Shown piece by piece: positions 27,442 to 36,278 of a stretch of 64,000 nucleotides of DNA. The stretch's first letter is position 1; each line of letters starts with the position of its first letter. A program made the position numbers and the translations under genes. Source of the stretch: Pseudomonas sp. CBZ-4 (lineage in GTDB: Bacteria; Pseudomonadota; Gammaproteobacteria; Pseudomonadales; Pseudomonadaceae); the NCBI RefSeq assembly GCF_000346755.1, contig NZ_ANNV01000175.1:62001-126000 (forward strand), read 5' to 3'. Below the pieces are notes generated by a model. It was not told the DNA's origin, did no database searches, and worked only from the letters and a program-made list of their open reading frames with translations.

Positions 27442-28878
27442 TTAGCGCCCGGACAGCTGAAAACTGCGCACATCAGCGCGGTTCAACGACTGGAGGCTGC
27501 GCTGACTGCTTACGCCGGTGCTGTGATCGATCGATTGGGGGCGCTTGCGGTACAGGTGCTGCAGCAACGGCAGTGGAAGCCCGCTCGTATCGATTGCCCA
27601 CTGTTGCAGAACCTCCGTCGCCGACTTGCCTTGCAACACCTTGTGCAGCTCCGGCAATGCGACCAGCATGCCGGGATGGCATTGGCGCAGGTAGCTTTCC
27701 AGCCGTTCGCCATGGTGAATGAAGGGTGAGTACAGCAGGCACGTCAGTTGCCCTTCTTCCAGGCCGAAGAATTCCTGGGCGTAAGTCGCCGCCAGTACTC
27801 GTCCATCCCGGCTGCTGGCCCCCGCAATCAAGTGCTCGGGAATTTGCCGGCGAAACATGTAGCCTTGGGCGTGGCGCACAAATCCTTCAACGCCGTCCTC
27901 GTAAGAAAGCTCGCGCAGGCACTGCGCCTGCAATCCACACAGATGAGCCATCAGCAGCGGGTTGGGAAAGTCTGGATGGCTGAAGTGGAAGCCGAGGGGG
28001 TCCGGTCTGTGGGCCAGAAACTCCGTGACGAGCGACGTCGAACCGGGGTCCACCTCGCTAAGCAAATCAGCTATACCGATATACGCCAGATGGCGGTGAC
28101 CGCCCCGCCCCGGGCTCTCGCTGGCCACGTATTGCTCGCCAAAAAGGTCGCGATAACACCCCACGCTCCATTCTTCCATGCGTGCAAACAGCCCGTTGAG
28201 CGATAGGGGCTTGCCCGGCGGCATGGCGACCCCGGCCAACAGGGCTTTCTTTTTTAGCCAGGCCAGGTATTGGCCCTGCTTGCGCGGTGAATCACCGCTG
28301 ACCAACGCGTGCACGCCGCCATTCCAGGTGGTGACACGCTGGTAGAAGTCGCCCAGGGACAGGTAGGTGTCATTGCAGAGCGTGGCGCGAACATCCCCGG
28401 AGGTCAGGTGCCCGACCATCAGCATCGCGCGCTGGCTGACTTCCCGCCCTGTGCTTGATGCCGGCCGCTGGTGATTGAAGGGCTGAACCTCCTGGTTTTC
28501 CACCATGAGCAGTTCCACCCGCGGGTCGTCATGGAAAAACAGCGCGCTGTACCCCTGATGCAAGGTATCGAGTGTGGTTTGCGTCATGCCTGCGTGACGC
28601 AAGGTTGCAACCCGCAGATTGAAGGTCTTGGGCGCACGGCCGGCAATCGACAATTGCGCGGCACGCAGCAGCGCCAATGTATAACTGCTCACTTCGCCGC
28701 CGCCATGGGCAACCAGCACCTTGTAATTTCCCACTTGTTCCATTCCGCCTGCCGCGACCACGATTCGCTGGATCAGCAATTGAAGTGCGGTGCGTTCTAC
28801 GCGCGAAAAGTGCCCAATCAAACGCTGCAGAACTTGCTGATAAACATAGTTCATGGCTTGTTCGTGAATTGCGCTCAT
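27442..28878 (-). CDS. Unrecognised protein, 478 aa
   Basis: I do not recognise this protein. It starts MSAIHEQAMNYVYQQVLQRL, is soluble by eye (no signal or membrane segment), and has a glycine-rich stretch KVLVAHGGGEVSSYTLAL near residue 55, a segment VELLMVENQEVQPF and a C-terminal LYRKRPQSI. The start overlaps the stop of a small upstream ORF as ATGA, which suggests translational coupling because it has no ribosome site of its own. The MocR regulator gene follows it. Function cannot be assigned. Confidence 0.7.
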   Translation of the reverse strand: MSAIHEQAMNYVYQQVLQRLIGHFSRVERTALQLLIQRIVVAAGGMEQVGNYKVLVAHGGGEVSSYTLALLRAAQLSIAGRAPKTFNLRVATLRHAGMTQTTLDTLHQGYSALFFHDDPRVELLMVENQEVQPFNHQRPASSTGREVSQRAMLMVGHLTSGDVRATLCNDTYLSLGDFYQRVTTWNGGVHALVSGDSPRKQGQYLAWLKKKALLAGVAMPPGKPLSLNGLFARMEEWSVGCYRDLFGEQYVASESPGRGGHRHLAYIGIADLLSEVDPGSTSLVTEFLAHRPDPLGFHFSHPDFPNPLLMAHLCGLQAQCLRELSYEDGVEGFVRHAQGYMFRRQIPEHLIAGASSRDGRVLAATYAQEFFGLEEGQLTCLLYSPFIHHGERLESYLRQCHPGMLVALPELHKVLQGKSATEVLQQWAIDTSGLPLPLLQHLYRKRPQSIDHSTGVSSQRSLQSLNRADVRSFQLSGR

Positions 28879-29036
28879 AGTTCTACTACCCAAGTTGGAA
28901 TATCAGTTTCAAGCAAATGCTTATCGACACTTGCCCGACCCATTACATCTATAGAATTGACGTGTATTGCTCGGCGTGATGACAAATGAACACTAGCACC
29001 TCGCAACAAAAGCATTGCGAACGGACCGCCGTACAA
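28875..29036 (-). CDS. Small ORF, 53 aa, coupled to the 478-aa gene
   Basis: A TTG at 29036 has AGGAG five bases upstream and opens a 53-codon frame (YGGPFAMLLLRGASVHLSSR then a tail ending PTWVVEL) that stops in an ATGA overlap with the next gene. The overlap plus the missing ribosome site of the downstream gene argue that it is translated. The product has a short hydrophobic start and no recognised domain. It could be a true small protein or a leader peptide. Confidence 0.45.
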   Translation of the reverse strand: MYGGPFAMLLLRGASVHLSSRRAIHVNSIDVMGRASVDKHLLETDIPTWVVEL

Positions 29037-29583
29037 TTGAGCTCCTGGCAGGCTACGAAGCAGGCCTTGCACCGGGCTGCAAGCGGGGCGCCGCCAAGCC
29101 CAGGAACGCTCCGACAACTTCCTACAGTTTTTTAACTAGATAAAAAGAGAAACGTCCGACGTATATTAATCAGTGGACTTATCGATTCCCTTGCAAGCCC
29201 TGTTCTTTCAGTAACAGGCCTTCGGGCGCACAGGGCAACAAACCCCTTAGTGCGAGCAGCGCACAGCGCCAATGCCAGATAGTCAATCATTGCTCAATCC
29301 TTGAGATGACAGTGAAGGCACAATTATCGGCACTCGATCCATGATTAACAGATACAGAAAGTCGCCTGAAACCAGCGCAGATGAAAACGCGACAAGACTT
29401 TCTTTTCGCCCATACGACAACGCCGCACTGAAATTCAGTGCGGCGTCAGGGACAAAGGTATTATTTGCGGGGCTTGGCGCCCGAGCAGCGGCTCAACCGT
29501 CTAACGGGTTAAGCCCTGCCAAATGGCGCATTTGCCCCATTCATTTGGATGCATGCGCATTCATTTGCGAATACTCCTACAGA
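29037..29583. other. Intergenic region with hairpins
   Basis: About 550 bases of lower GC lie between the small ORF and the oxidoreductase gene. The part at 29110-29180 is very A/T-rich and should hold the promoter of the small ORF and the 478-aa gene. Two stems stand out: one around 29198-29242 (CCTGTT/AACAGG inside GCCC...GGGC) and a strong one at 29420-29446. No convincing gene is present. Confidence 0.5.
29420..29446. terminator. Strong hairpin after the oxidoreductase gene
   Basis: A perfect 11-base stem ACGCCGCACTG / CAGTGCGGCGT encloses a 5-base loop AAATT. It is about 140 bases past the oxidoreductase stop. There is no clear T tract on either strand, so it may also be an mRNA end-protecting structure. 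Confidence 0.5.
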
Positions 29584-30606
29584 TCAAACAGCTTCAACCT
29601 GCAACGCAACGCGTTCCCGACATGGGCATTCATCCATGTAGCGGTGCGCTTCAACGAACTGGCTGAACGCAAACACCGTGGTCTTCAGCGGTACCAGCAC
29701 GCGGTCGGCGGTCAGTTGGTTGATATCACGCAACGCGCGCTGCAACGCCACTTGGTCCTGGGTGATGCCCAACTCCGGCTTGCCGGTGAAATTGCCGATA
29801 CAGTGCACAAAGAACTGAATGTTCTTCTGGAACGCTGCACATGCCGGGAATGGCGTCTGGTTGCCACCTTGCAGCCCATACAGCACCAGGCTGCCACGCG
29901 GGGCCAGCACATCGCCAAGCAACGACATCTGCGGGCCACCCAAACCATCGAACACCACGTCGACGCCACGGTTGTCGGTGAACTTGTTGATCTGCATGAG
30001 CAGGTCCTGCTCTTCGGTGACGATGACCTTTTCCGCGCCGAGGGACAGCAGATACTCACGTTCTGCGCTGTCCTTGGTGGCGGCAATCACTCGCACACCC
30101 AGGGCCTTGCCCAGTTGCACAAAGGACGGGCCAGCACAGTGGCTCGCGTCCGTCACCAGGGCAAACTGGCCGGGTTTGACCCGCGCCAGGTCCACATAGG
30201 CGAAATAGGCGATCAGCAGCGGGGTGTAATGCACACTGGCTTCGATCGGGCTCAAGACGTCCGGGTAACGGGTCAGGGCCGAACGGGGCAAGACGATCAG
30301 CTCGCCATACACCGGGTAATCATTAGGGCTCTCGGCCGGAAAACTGGCGACTTTATCGCCCACTGCCAAGTCATCCACGCCTTCGCCCAGGGCCACGACC
30401 ACCCCGGCCATCTCATGGCCAAGGCCGGACGGCAGGCGCGCATGGGAAGACGCCAGGTTCTGGCGCCACAGGATGTCGTACCAACTGATGCCGATCGCTT
30501 CGACACGCACCTGCACTTCGCCCGGTGCGGGCTGCGCGGCTACATGCTCTTCGCACTTGAGCACCTCGGCCGGACCAAACTTGTGAAAACGGATCGTGCG
30601 GGACAT
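29584..30606 (-). CDS. Quinone-oxidoreductase-like MDR family dehydrogenase
   Basis: This 340-residue medium-chain reductase has GLGHEMAGVVVALGEGVDD, VGDKVAS and the Rossmann part FALVTDASHCAGPSFVQLGK with GVDVVFDGLGGPQ. The structural-zinc cysteine cluster of alcohol dehydrogenases is absent, so it is nearer to zinc-independent NADPH:quinone reductases. The ATG at 30606 has GAGG upstream. It is divergent from a LysR gene across about 270 bases; that regulator probably controls it. Confidence 0.87.
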   Translation of the reverse strand: MSRTIRFHKFGPAEVLKCEEHVAAQPAPGEVQVRVEAIGISWYDILWRQNLASSHARLPSGLGHEMAGVVVALGEGVDDLAVGDKVASFPAESPNDYPVYGELIVLPRSALTRYPDVLSPIEASVHYTPLLIAYFAYVDLARVKPGQFALVTDASHCAGPSFVQLGKALGVRVIAATKDSAEREYLLSLGAEKVIVTEEQDLLMQINKFTDNRGVDVVFDGLGGPQMSLLGDVLAPRGSLVLYGLQGGNQTPFPACAAFQKNIQFFVHCIGNFTGKPELGITQDQVALQRALRDINQLTADRVLVPLKTTVFAFSQFVEAHRYMDECPCRERVALQVEAV

Positions 30607-30875
30607 CGCAAACCTCGTCAAAGTAACCTCTAATGCCATGAACTCTATCTGGGCTTTCCCGGTAAGACCACAGGTCACCATTAATAGTCGACATGCCTGT
30701 CATTGATTCCGCTCCCGAGGAAAAGACCCCGGCTAACGTAGGAAAACTCAATTAGCCGGTGCAGAGTACCAGCCTTTCCCCGTAAGATTCATACCGGTCA
30801 TGCTTTTCCAAGCGAATCCAAGGGGTTCTTTCATGGCCGCTCTCGTCAAGCTCGCTGACTCATCCAGGACACAAG

Positions 30876-31790
30876 ATGAACCGTAACGACCTGCGTCGTG
30901 TCGACCTTAACCTCTTGATTGTATTCGAAACCTTGATGCATGAACGCAGCGTGACCCGCGCCGCCGAGAAACTCTTCCTCGGCCAGCCGGCGATCAGCGC
31001 CGCATTGTCGCGCCTGCGCGGGCTGTTCGATGACCCGCTGTTCGTGCGCACCGGCCGCAGCATGGAACCGTCCGCCCGCGCCGTGGAAATCTTCGCCCTG
31101 CTCTCCCCGGCCCTGGACTCGATTTCCACCGCCGTCAGCCGTGCAGCCGACTTCGACCCGGCCACCAGCACCGCCGTATTCCGTATCGGCCTGTCCGACG
31201 ACGTTGAATTCGCCCTGCTGCCCCAGCTGCTCAAACGCCTGCGCGCCGAAGCGCCCGGCATCGTGCTGGTGGTGCGCCGCGTCAACTACATCCTAATGCC
31301 CGGTCTGCTGGCCTCCGGCGAAATCTCCATCGGCGTCAGCTACACCGCCGACCTGCCGGCCAACGCCAAGCGCAAGCTGCTGCGCCGCAGCGTGCCCAAA
31401 CTGCTGCGCGCCGACAGCGTGCCGGGCAGCCTGAGCCTCGACGACTTCTGCGCCCGCCCCCATGCCCTGGTGTCATTTGCCGGTGACTTGAGCGGGTTTA
31501 TCGACGAGGAACTGGAAAAACTCGACCGCAAACGCCACGTGGTACTGGCCGTACCGCAGTTCAACGGCCTCGGCACGTTGCTCGCGGGCACGGATATTGT
31601 CGCCATCGTGCCGGACTATGCCGCCGAGGCACTGACGGCTGCGGGTGGTTTGCGCGCGGAAGAACCGCCGCTGCCGGTGCGCTCGTTCGAGCTGCATATG
31701 GCGTGGCGTGGGTCACAGGATAATGACCCGGGGGAGCGGTGGTTGCGGTCGCGGATTCAGATGTTCTTCGGGGACCCCGATAGTTTGTAA
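30876..31790 (+). CDS. LysR-family transcriptional regulator
   Basis: This is a 304-residue regulator with an N-terminal winged helix at about 8-66 (DLNLLIVFETLMHERSVTRA ... GQPAISAALSRLR) and a periplasmic-binding-like effector domain. AGGACA precedes the ATG. It is divergent from the MDR oxidoreductase, the usual arrangement for LysR control. It is the last ordinary core gene before the mobile region. Confidence 0.92.
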   Translation: MNRNDLRRVDLNLLIVFETLMHERSVTRAAEKLFLGQPAISAALSRLRGLFDDPLFVRTGRSMEPSARAVEIFALLSPALDSISTAVSRAADFDPATSTAVFRIGLSDDVEFALLPQLLKRLRAEAPGIVLVVRRVNYILMPGLLASGEISIGVSYTADLPANAKRKLLRRSVPKLLRADSVPGSLSLDDFCARPHALVSFAGDLSGFIDEELEKLDRKRHVVLAVPQFNGLGTLLAGTDIVAIVPDYAAEALTAAGGLRAEEPPLPVRSFELHMAWRGSQDNDPGERWLRSRIQMFFGDPDSL

Positions 31791-31887
31791 CTGAACTCCA
31801 CAGAATTCCAAAAATCTTTTTATAACAAGCAGTTATACGCTTAGCAAGTCCACTGCCGTTTATCTAAATCCACTGAGTTCCGGAGCA

Positions 31888-31941
31888 GGTGGGGGCATAA
31901 TTGGGGGCAAATTTCGGTTCCTTAAAAAGGATGCCCCCACC
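31888..31941. repeat. Inverted repeat at the integrase start
   Basis: GGTGGGGGCAT at 31888-31898 and ATGCCCCCACC at 31931-31941 form a perfect 11-base inverted repeat, with a third GGGGGCA direct copy between them. The right arm includes an ATG of the integrase frame. It may be an integrase binding or control site at the end of the element; that is inference. Confidence 0.55.
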
Positions 31942-32428
31942 GATGCCCTCAGAAAATGCAGTCGTTTTCAAACGAAAACTCAGCGACGCCTTCATCCGCA
32001 CGCTGACCGAACCCGGCAAGCACGCCGACGGCGAAGTACCTGGCCTCTATTTGGAGGTGAGGCCGTCGAGCAAGGCTGGAAAAAACCCTTCTAAGTTCTG
32101 GCGGTTGAAATATCGGCTGCACGGCAAGGAGAACCGTTTCTCGATCGGTGCCTATCCCGACATCGGACTGAAAGATGCGCGCGATATTGCCCGCGGTGCA
32201 CGCCGTGACGTGGCCAACCACATCGCCCCCCTCAAGGCCAAGACTGCCAAGATCGAAGCACAGCTACTCAACGAAGAGCGCACCTTCGCTTACGTCGCCG
32301 AGCAATGGCTGGCATTCAAGTCCGCCGATCTGGTGACCAAATCCATCGCAGGGTTTCGCGGTGCGCTGACGACCCGCAAGATGAAAAACGTGATGTGCTC
32401 GGCGAGCTGGAGATCACTGCACGCCTGA
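31931..32428 (+). pseudogene. Tyrosine integrase, N-terminal fragment
   Basis: The first 145 residues match a P4-type tyrosine recombinase: the DUF4102 arm-binding domain (KLSDAFIRTL, DGEVPGLYLEVRPS, WRLKYRLHGKENRFSIGAYP) and the start of the core-binding domain (RTFAYVAEQWLAFKS). After GFRGAL the frame enters unrelated sequence and stops. The catalytic domain with R-H-R-Y is absent, so it cannot recombine. The break joins it, out of frame, to a conjugative ATPase tail. It marks one end of a collapsed integrative element. Confidence 0.85.
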
Positions 32429-33354
32429 TGATCACTGGCGGCGAAGACAAGGAAGAACAACGCCTGACTCGCGCCGACCGTAGCCTGATCCGCCAGAGCA
32501 TCCTCGACGCCGCCCGCCTCTGCACCCAGCAACACCGCACAGTGCTGACCGAAGATGTGCGCAATGCGCTGCGCGCCGCCGGCCATGACCTGGCCTTGCC
32601 TGAATCCCGGCGTATACGCCTGCTGGAAATGGCCGATGCCATGGACCTGTTCTGCCAAGGCAGCGACGGTGCCCTGTTCAACTGCGCCGGCACGCCTTGG
32701 CCTGAGGCTGACGTCACCTTGGTCGACCTGGCCACCTATGCCCGCGAGGGGTACAGCGCACAGCTTTCGATCGCGTATATCTCGCTGATCAACGCGGTCA
32801 ACAACCTGGCCGAGCGCGACCAAATGCTCGGCCGGCCGATAATCAACGTGACCGACGAAGCTCACATCATCACCAAAAACCCGCTGCTGGCGCCTTATGT
32901 GGTCAAGATCACCAAGATGTGGCGCAAGCTCGGCGCCTGGTTCTGGATGGCCACGCAGAACCTGGATGACCTGCCCAAGGCAGCCGAACCGATGCTGAAC
33001 ATGATCGAGTGGTGGATCTGCCTGTCGATGCCGCCCGACGAGGTGGAAAAGATCGCCCGTTTTCGCGCACTGACATCGGCAGAGAAAGCCCTGATGCGTT
33101 CGGCGCGCAAGGAGGCCGGCAAGTTCTCCGAGGGGGTGATTTTGTCCAAGTCGATGGAGGTGCTGTTTCGTGCTGTGCCACCGAGTTTGAATCTGGCCAT
33201 GGCGATGACTGAGCCGGAGGAGAAGCATCAACGGCATCAGTTGATGCAGGCGCGGGGGATCAGTGAGTTGGAGGCGGCGTTTGAGATGGCGGCGGATTTG
33301 GATCGGTGTCGGGGGATTGAGCCAATGGTCATTGATCTGCCAGGAACGGATTAA
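32366..33354 (+). pseudogene. TraC-like conjugative transfer ATPase, C-terminal fragment
   Basis: From about DEKRDVLGELEITARLMITG onward the frame matches the end of the VirB4/TraC-type ATPase of ICE-type conjugation systems (PFL_4706-like). The later ATPase part is kept: INVTDEAHIITKN (Walker B region) and WFWMATQNLDDLPKA. The N-terminal two thirds, with Walker A, are gone, replaced by the integrase fragment. A spurious in-frame start exists at 32305 in the integrase region. The fragment should be inactive. Confidence 0.8.
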
Positions 33355-33419
33355 CGGCCATGGAAATTGTCATGCAACTGAATTACATTCATTGCACGCT
33401 CTTTGGAGGTATCCCTGTC

Positions 33420-33731
33420 ATGGCCAGTAACGCGCTTATTCAAACCCGTATCGATCCGGACGTTAAAGACCGTGCCACGGCGGTGTTGAACAACTTGGGG
33501 CTGACCGTCTCGGATGCTGTACGTATCTTGCTCACCCGCGTGGCGAATGAGGGCGCCCTACCCTTTGGATTCGTCGCCGACCCTGCGACCTATGACGCCT
33601 GGTTCCGCGCCAAGGTGCAGGAAGCCCTGGACGATCCGCGCCCTGCAATCCCTGCGGAAGACGTCGAGGCTCATTTCGCCAAACGCCGTGCCAATGCCCA
33701 GCGCAAGCTGTCGGAAGGTGGTGAGGCGTGA
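33420..33731 (+). CDS. RelB/DinJ-type antitoxin
   Basis: This is a 103-residue antitoxin. The N-terminal ribbon-helix-helix reads NALIQTRIDPDVKDRATAVL and is followed by LTVSDAVRILLTRVANEGALPF, the RelB/DinJ hallmark. GGAGG lies ten bases before the ATG at 33420. Its stop overlaps the toxin start as GTGA, so the pair is an operon. The pair is cargo of the mobile region. Confidence 0.9.
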   Translation: MASNALIQTRIDPDVKDRATAVLNNLGLTVSDAVRILLTRVANEGALPFGFVADPATYDAWFRAKVQEALDDPRPAIPAEDVEAHFAKRRANAQRKLSEGGEA

Positions 33732-34030
33732 AGCTGGAGTGGTCGCCTTGGGCGCTGAAGGATCGCGATGCGATCTTCGATTTTATCGAACAGGACAACC
33801 CGCGCGCCGCCATCGAGATAGATATTCGCATTGAGGATCAGACACAACGTCTGGCCCATTTCCCCGAAAGTGGTCGAGTTGGCCGTTGCGCAGGCACACG
33901 GGAATTGGTGATTGGTCGCACCCCTTATATCGCGGCTTACAGAATCCATGATAATCGTGTGCGTATTTTGCGAGTGCTGCATGAGGCGCAGAGTTGGCCG
34001 GAGGATCTACCCACGCTGATTGGGCGATGA
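33728..34030 (+). CDS. RelE/ParE-type toxin
   Basis: This is a 100-residue toxin with a ParE/RelE fold: LEWSPWALKDRDAIFDFIEQ, FPESGRVGRCAGTRELVIG and YIAAYRIHDNRVRILRVLH. It starts with GTG overlapping the antitoxin stop. It should be held inactive by the adjacent RelB-like protein. ParE-like sequence suggests gyrase or ribosome-dependent mRNA as target; which one is not clear. Confidence 0.9.
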   Translation: MKLEWSPWALKDRDAIFDFIEQDNPRAAIEIDIRIEDQTQRLAHFPESGRVGRCAGTRELVIGRTPYIAAYRIHDNRVRILRVLHEAQSWPEDLPTLIGR

Positions 34031-34068
34031 ATCAGTTTCCCAGCTAGCAAACCGACCAGGCAACCGCA

Positions 34069-34350
34069 ATGATGGATAAATCACGCTCACACAGCTTACG
34101 AATTCAACTGCGTATTTCGTCCCAGCAAAGCCTTGTTCTAGGCAGAGCGGCCAAGTTGGCCAACAAATCGTTGCACAATTTTATTCTGGACAGCGCCTGT
34201 CAGGTCGCAACCGACACTTTGCTCTGCCCGCGACTGCGGCGACATGATGGCGATCAGGCTCAAAGCTTTATCGCCTTGCTCGACCGCGCACCTCAAGACA
34301 ACCCTGGCCTTCAGGATTTAATGGAGCGCACGGTTCCCTGGAGCCGTTGA
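34069..34350 (+). CDS. TacA-like (DUF1778) antitoxin, orphan
   Basis: This 93-residue ribbon-helix-helix protein reads SLRIQLRISSQQSLVLGRAA then KLANKSLHNFILDSACQVAT, with the C-terminal LLDRAPQDNPGLQDLMERTV typical of DUF1778 antitoxins. These normally precede a GNAT acetyltransferase toxin that modifies aminoacyl-tRNA. No GNAT gene follows; the next 380 bases are non-coding. It is an orphan, possibly left after loss of the toxin. Confidence 0.82.
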   Translation: MMDKSRSHSLRIQLRISSQQSLVLGRAAKLANKSLHNFILDSACQVATDTLLCPRLRRHDGDQAQSFIALLDRAPQDNPGLQDLMERTVPWSR

Positions 34351-34736
34351 GGCTAGTTGTTCGGTCGTACTGCATAACTGGCGTCGTCGTTGATGGTAGC
34401 CAATAATCAAATTTCTTGATTACACAAACCGCTGCCCACTCTAGGCCTGACGTTGACTTATATAGACTCGGGAATAGGCTATCTCGCGTCACAACATTGT
34501 TGTGAGCGGGTGTCGCAACCTGAAATCGCACGAAGGCGCGGTTCAGCGCCATAGACAGTGGTCGACGCTTCATCAGGCCGGCTGCTGTCCCTCTATGGCA
34601 GGCCGTGCGGGGCAGGCTTCGGCTTGGCCGGTTTTCCTTCGTGTGCCGGTTTGCGACCCTCGTACGGTCTGCCACCTTTCGCCCGTGTCGCAACGGCAGG
34701 GGGTGGTTCCTTAACGACACGATGGAGATAAGGAGA
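34351..34736. other. Non-coding region upstream of a small-ORF pair
   Basis: About 390 bases without a gene. The part at 34500-34735 is G/C-rich with several short inverted segments (for example GGCAGGCCGTGCGGGGC) and could be a structured leader. Just before the next ATG it carries AAGGAGA. I see no toxin gene for the antitoxin upstream. Confidence 0.5.
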
Positions 34737-34859
34737 ATGGCCTATCCCCCTTTTACGCCCGGGCACCGCCCTTCGAGCGTTCCAAGCAATACCAGCGCAC
34801 TCCGTAGCCACCTCGCAAATGGACTTCGAAGGGGAACGCTGATGGAGGCCCTGTCATGA
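34737..34859 (+). CDS. Small protein, 40 aa, upstream of DUF3077-like gene
   Basis: ATG at 34737 with a strong AAGGAGA ribosome site opens a 40-codon frame (MAYPPFTPGHRPSSVPSNTS then ALRSHLANGLRRGTLMEALS). It ends TCATGA, overlapping the next start as ATGA, so it is coupled to that gene. It is proline/serine-rich and then basic. No family is recognised. Confidence 0.55.
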   Translation: MAYPPFTPGHRPSSVPSNTSALRSHLANGLRRGTLMEALS

Positions 34860-35101
34860 ACGATGACCTTGCCTCGAACGGAAAACCGTCTAGCGTTTTC
34901 AACGTACGCAGCGGACTAAGCTCCGAAGTCGCCTTGGCCAATGCCAGTGAGCTGCTGGCTTCGGCTGTCAGCATGGGTTACCAAGGTGCGTTTGAGTTAG
35001 CGGACACCCAGCGTGATAAAGCGCTGGGAATACTACAACTCGTAGAAATGGCACAGCTTCTGGTAGATCAGGCTCTGGAGCAGCAATGCCCGACAGCATG
35101 A
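34856..35101 (+). CDS. DUF3077/DUF6124-like protein, 81 aa
   Basis: This small acidic protein has the pattern FNVRSGLSSEVALANASELL, SAVSMGYQGAFELADTQRDK and ALGILQLVEMAQLLVDQALE. It matches a small family abundant in Pseudomonas and of unknown function. Its start overlaps the preceding 40-aa ORF. It lies inside the mobile region. Confidence 0.72.
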   Translation: MNDDLASNGKPSSVFNVRSGLSSEVALANASELLASAVSMGYQGAFELADTQRDKALGILQLVEMAQLLVDQALEQQCPTA

Positions 35102-35345
35102 GCGTATGACGCACCAGCAAATGGCCGCTGCGATAATTTCGTAGCGGCCTTTTTAGTGCCTCAGACATCACCGAGAAATTTCCCACGCAAAATTCGGAAC
35201 ACATCAAATTCGTCGAAAGATCATCCGCAATGAGAAAGACCAGTCGCGTCACCGAATAAGGGCATCAATGCAATCGCTTACCTCTGCGCCAACGCCCCTG
35301 TAACACGCTCAACTGTCTACCGATCGTTCAACCGGTAGCCACCCA

Positions 35346-36275
35346 ATGCATCACCTCCCCGCCCCACTCCGTCACGCGCTAAGCCTTGCCTTGCTGATCA
35401 CCACCGGCAATGCGGCAGCCATCGACAGCGCCACGCTAGCCAACTCTTGCCTCTCCGCAAACTGCTTGGACTACCGCATTGTGGGTGTTCGCTACTGGCT
35501 ACGCTGCACGCCCTATGGCTGCAAGGTCAAAAACTCAGCCAAGGTGCGCCACTACGTGCCGGATGCCGTGGTTTCCAGTTATGCCGAAACCGGCGCCAAC
35601 CCATGGCGTGAAGTCGCGCTGATGAGCCCGCCGAATTCTGCGGCGCAAGATGGTGGCGACAGTACGGCCAATCAGGTCAATGAGAACGCGTTGCTCAAGT
35701 TCAAGAATGCGGATGTCATCGGCCACCCCGGCACGCTGCTGTTCAACCGGTTTGCCAGCCAGTTTGGCTACAGCTGCAACGGCGCAGGCAAGCCGTTTGT
35801 GCCCTACGTTCTGAGCAGCTTTGACTTCCTGGCATGGCGCTACAACATTCCCGAGCTTCTGTATCCGGAGGCGCTAATTCCAGGCATGCGCGAGGTGGGC
35901 ATCCTGGGCGACCTTTGGGGCAGCGTGTATCCGCGTGGTGGCTTTCTGTACCAGGCCGATGATTACAAAACCGCAGCCGTGGCCGCCCAGCGTGCGGGGG
36001 ATGTGGTCACTCGCAGTGGCCAACCCCATGTCTATCAGCCATTGCTGAGCAAGGCCTCGCCCGGCTACTGGCCAGCCGGGGCCTTAAACGAGAACGATGC
36101 CAATAGCGGCAAATGGCAGCACCTGCAACCGAGTATGAGCACGAGCTGCAGCGTATTCCCTAACACTGAAACACTGCCCCAAGCCGAGGATGGCGCCTAC
36201 GTCTGGGCGCTGTGGCGGCCCTACAGTTGCTGCAAACGTCAGGGGCAGACGTTCCTCGGCAGCACGGGGAACTGA
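35346..36275 (+). CDS. TraU-like ICE conjugation protein (PFL_4710-like)
   Basis: This is a 309-residue exported protein of the ICE-type conjugation machinery. A signal peptide (LSLALLITTGNAAA) precedes a cysteine-rich domain (NSCLSANCLDYRIVGVRYWL RCTPYGC) that resembles TraU/TIGR03756 proteins. It should act in the periplasm during mating-pair formation. It is followed after 3 bases by the TraH-like gene. The complex as a whole is incomplete here. Confidence 0.85.
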   Translation: MHHLPAPLRHALSLALLITTGNAAAIDSATLANSCLSANCLDYRIVGVRYWLRCTPYGCKVKNSAKVRHYVPDAVVSSYAETGANPWREVALMSPPNSAAQDGGDSTANQVNENALLKFKNADVIGHPGTLLFNRFASQFGYSCNGAGKPFVPYVLSSFDFLAWRYNIPELLYPEALIPGMREVGILGDLWGSVYPRGGFLYQADDYKTAAVAAQRAGDVVTRSGQPHVYQPLLSKASPGYWPAGALNENDANSGKWQHLQPSMSTSCSVFPNTETLPQAEDGAYVWALWRPYSCCKRQGQTFLGSTGN

Positions 36276-36278
36276 CCC

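Noticed and set aside
29341..30633. Long plus-strand frame of 430 codons
   Set aside because: It is antisense to the MDR oxidoreductase, whose motifs are clear, and has no recognisable domain or good ribosome site.
31791..31930. A tRNA gene as attachment site next to the integrase
   Set aside because: No cloverleaf or tRNA 3' end is visible in the gap after the LysR gene.
32305..32365. In-frame start of the TraC-like fragment
   Set aside because: The codons before about 32366 are integrase sequence read in another frame, so this is a chance start.
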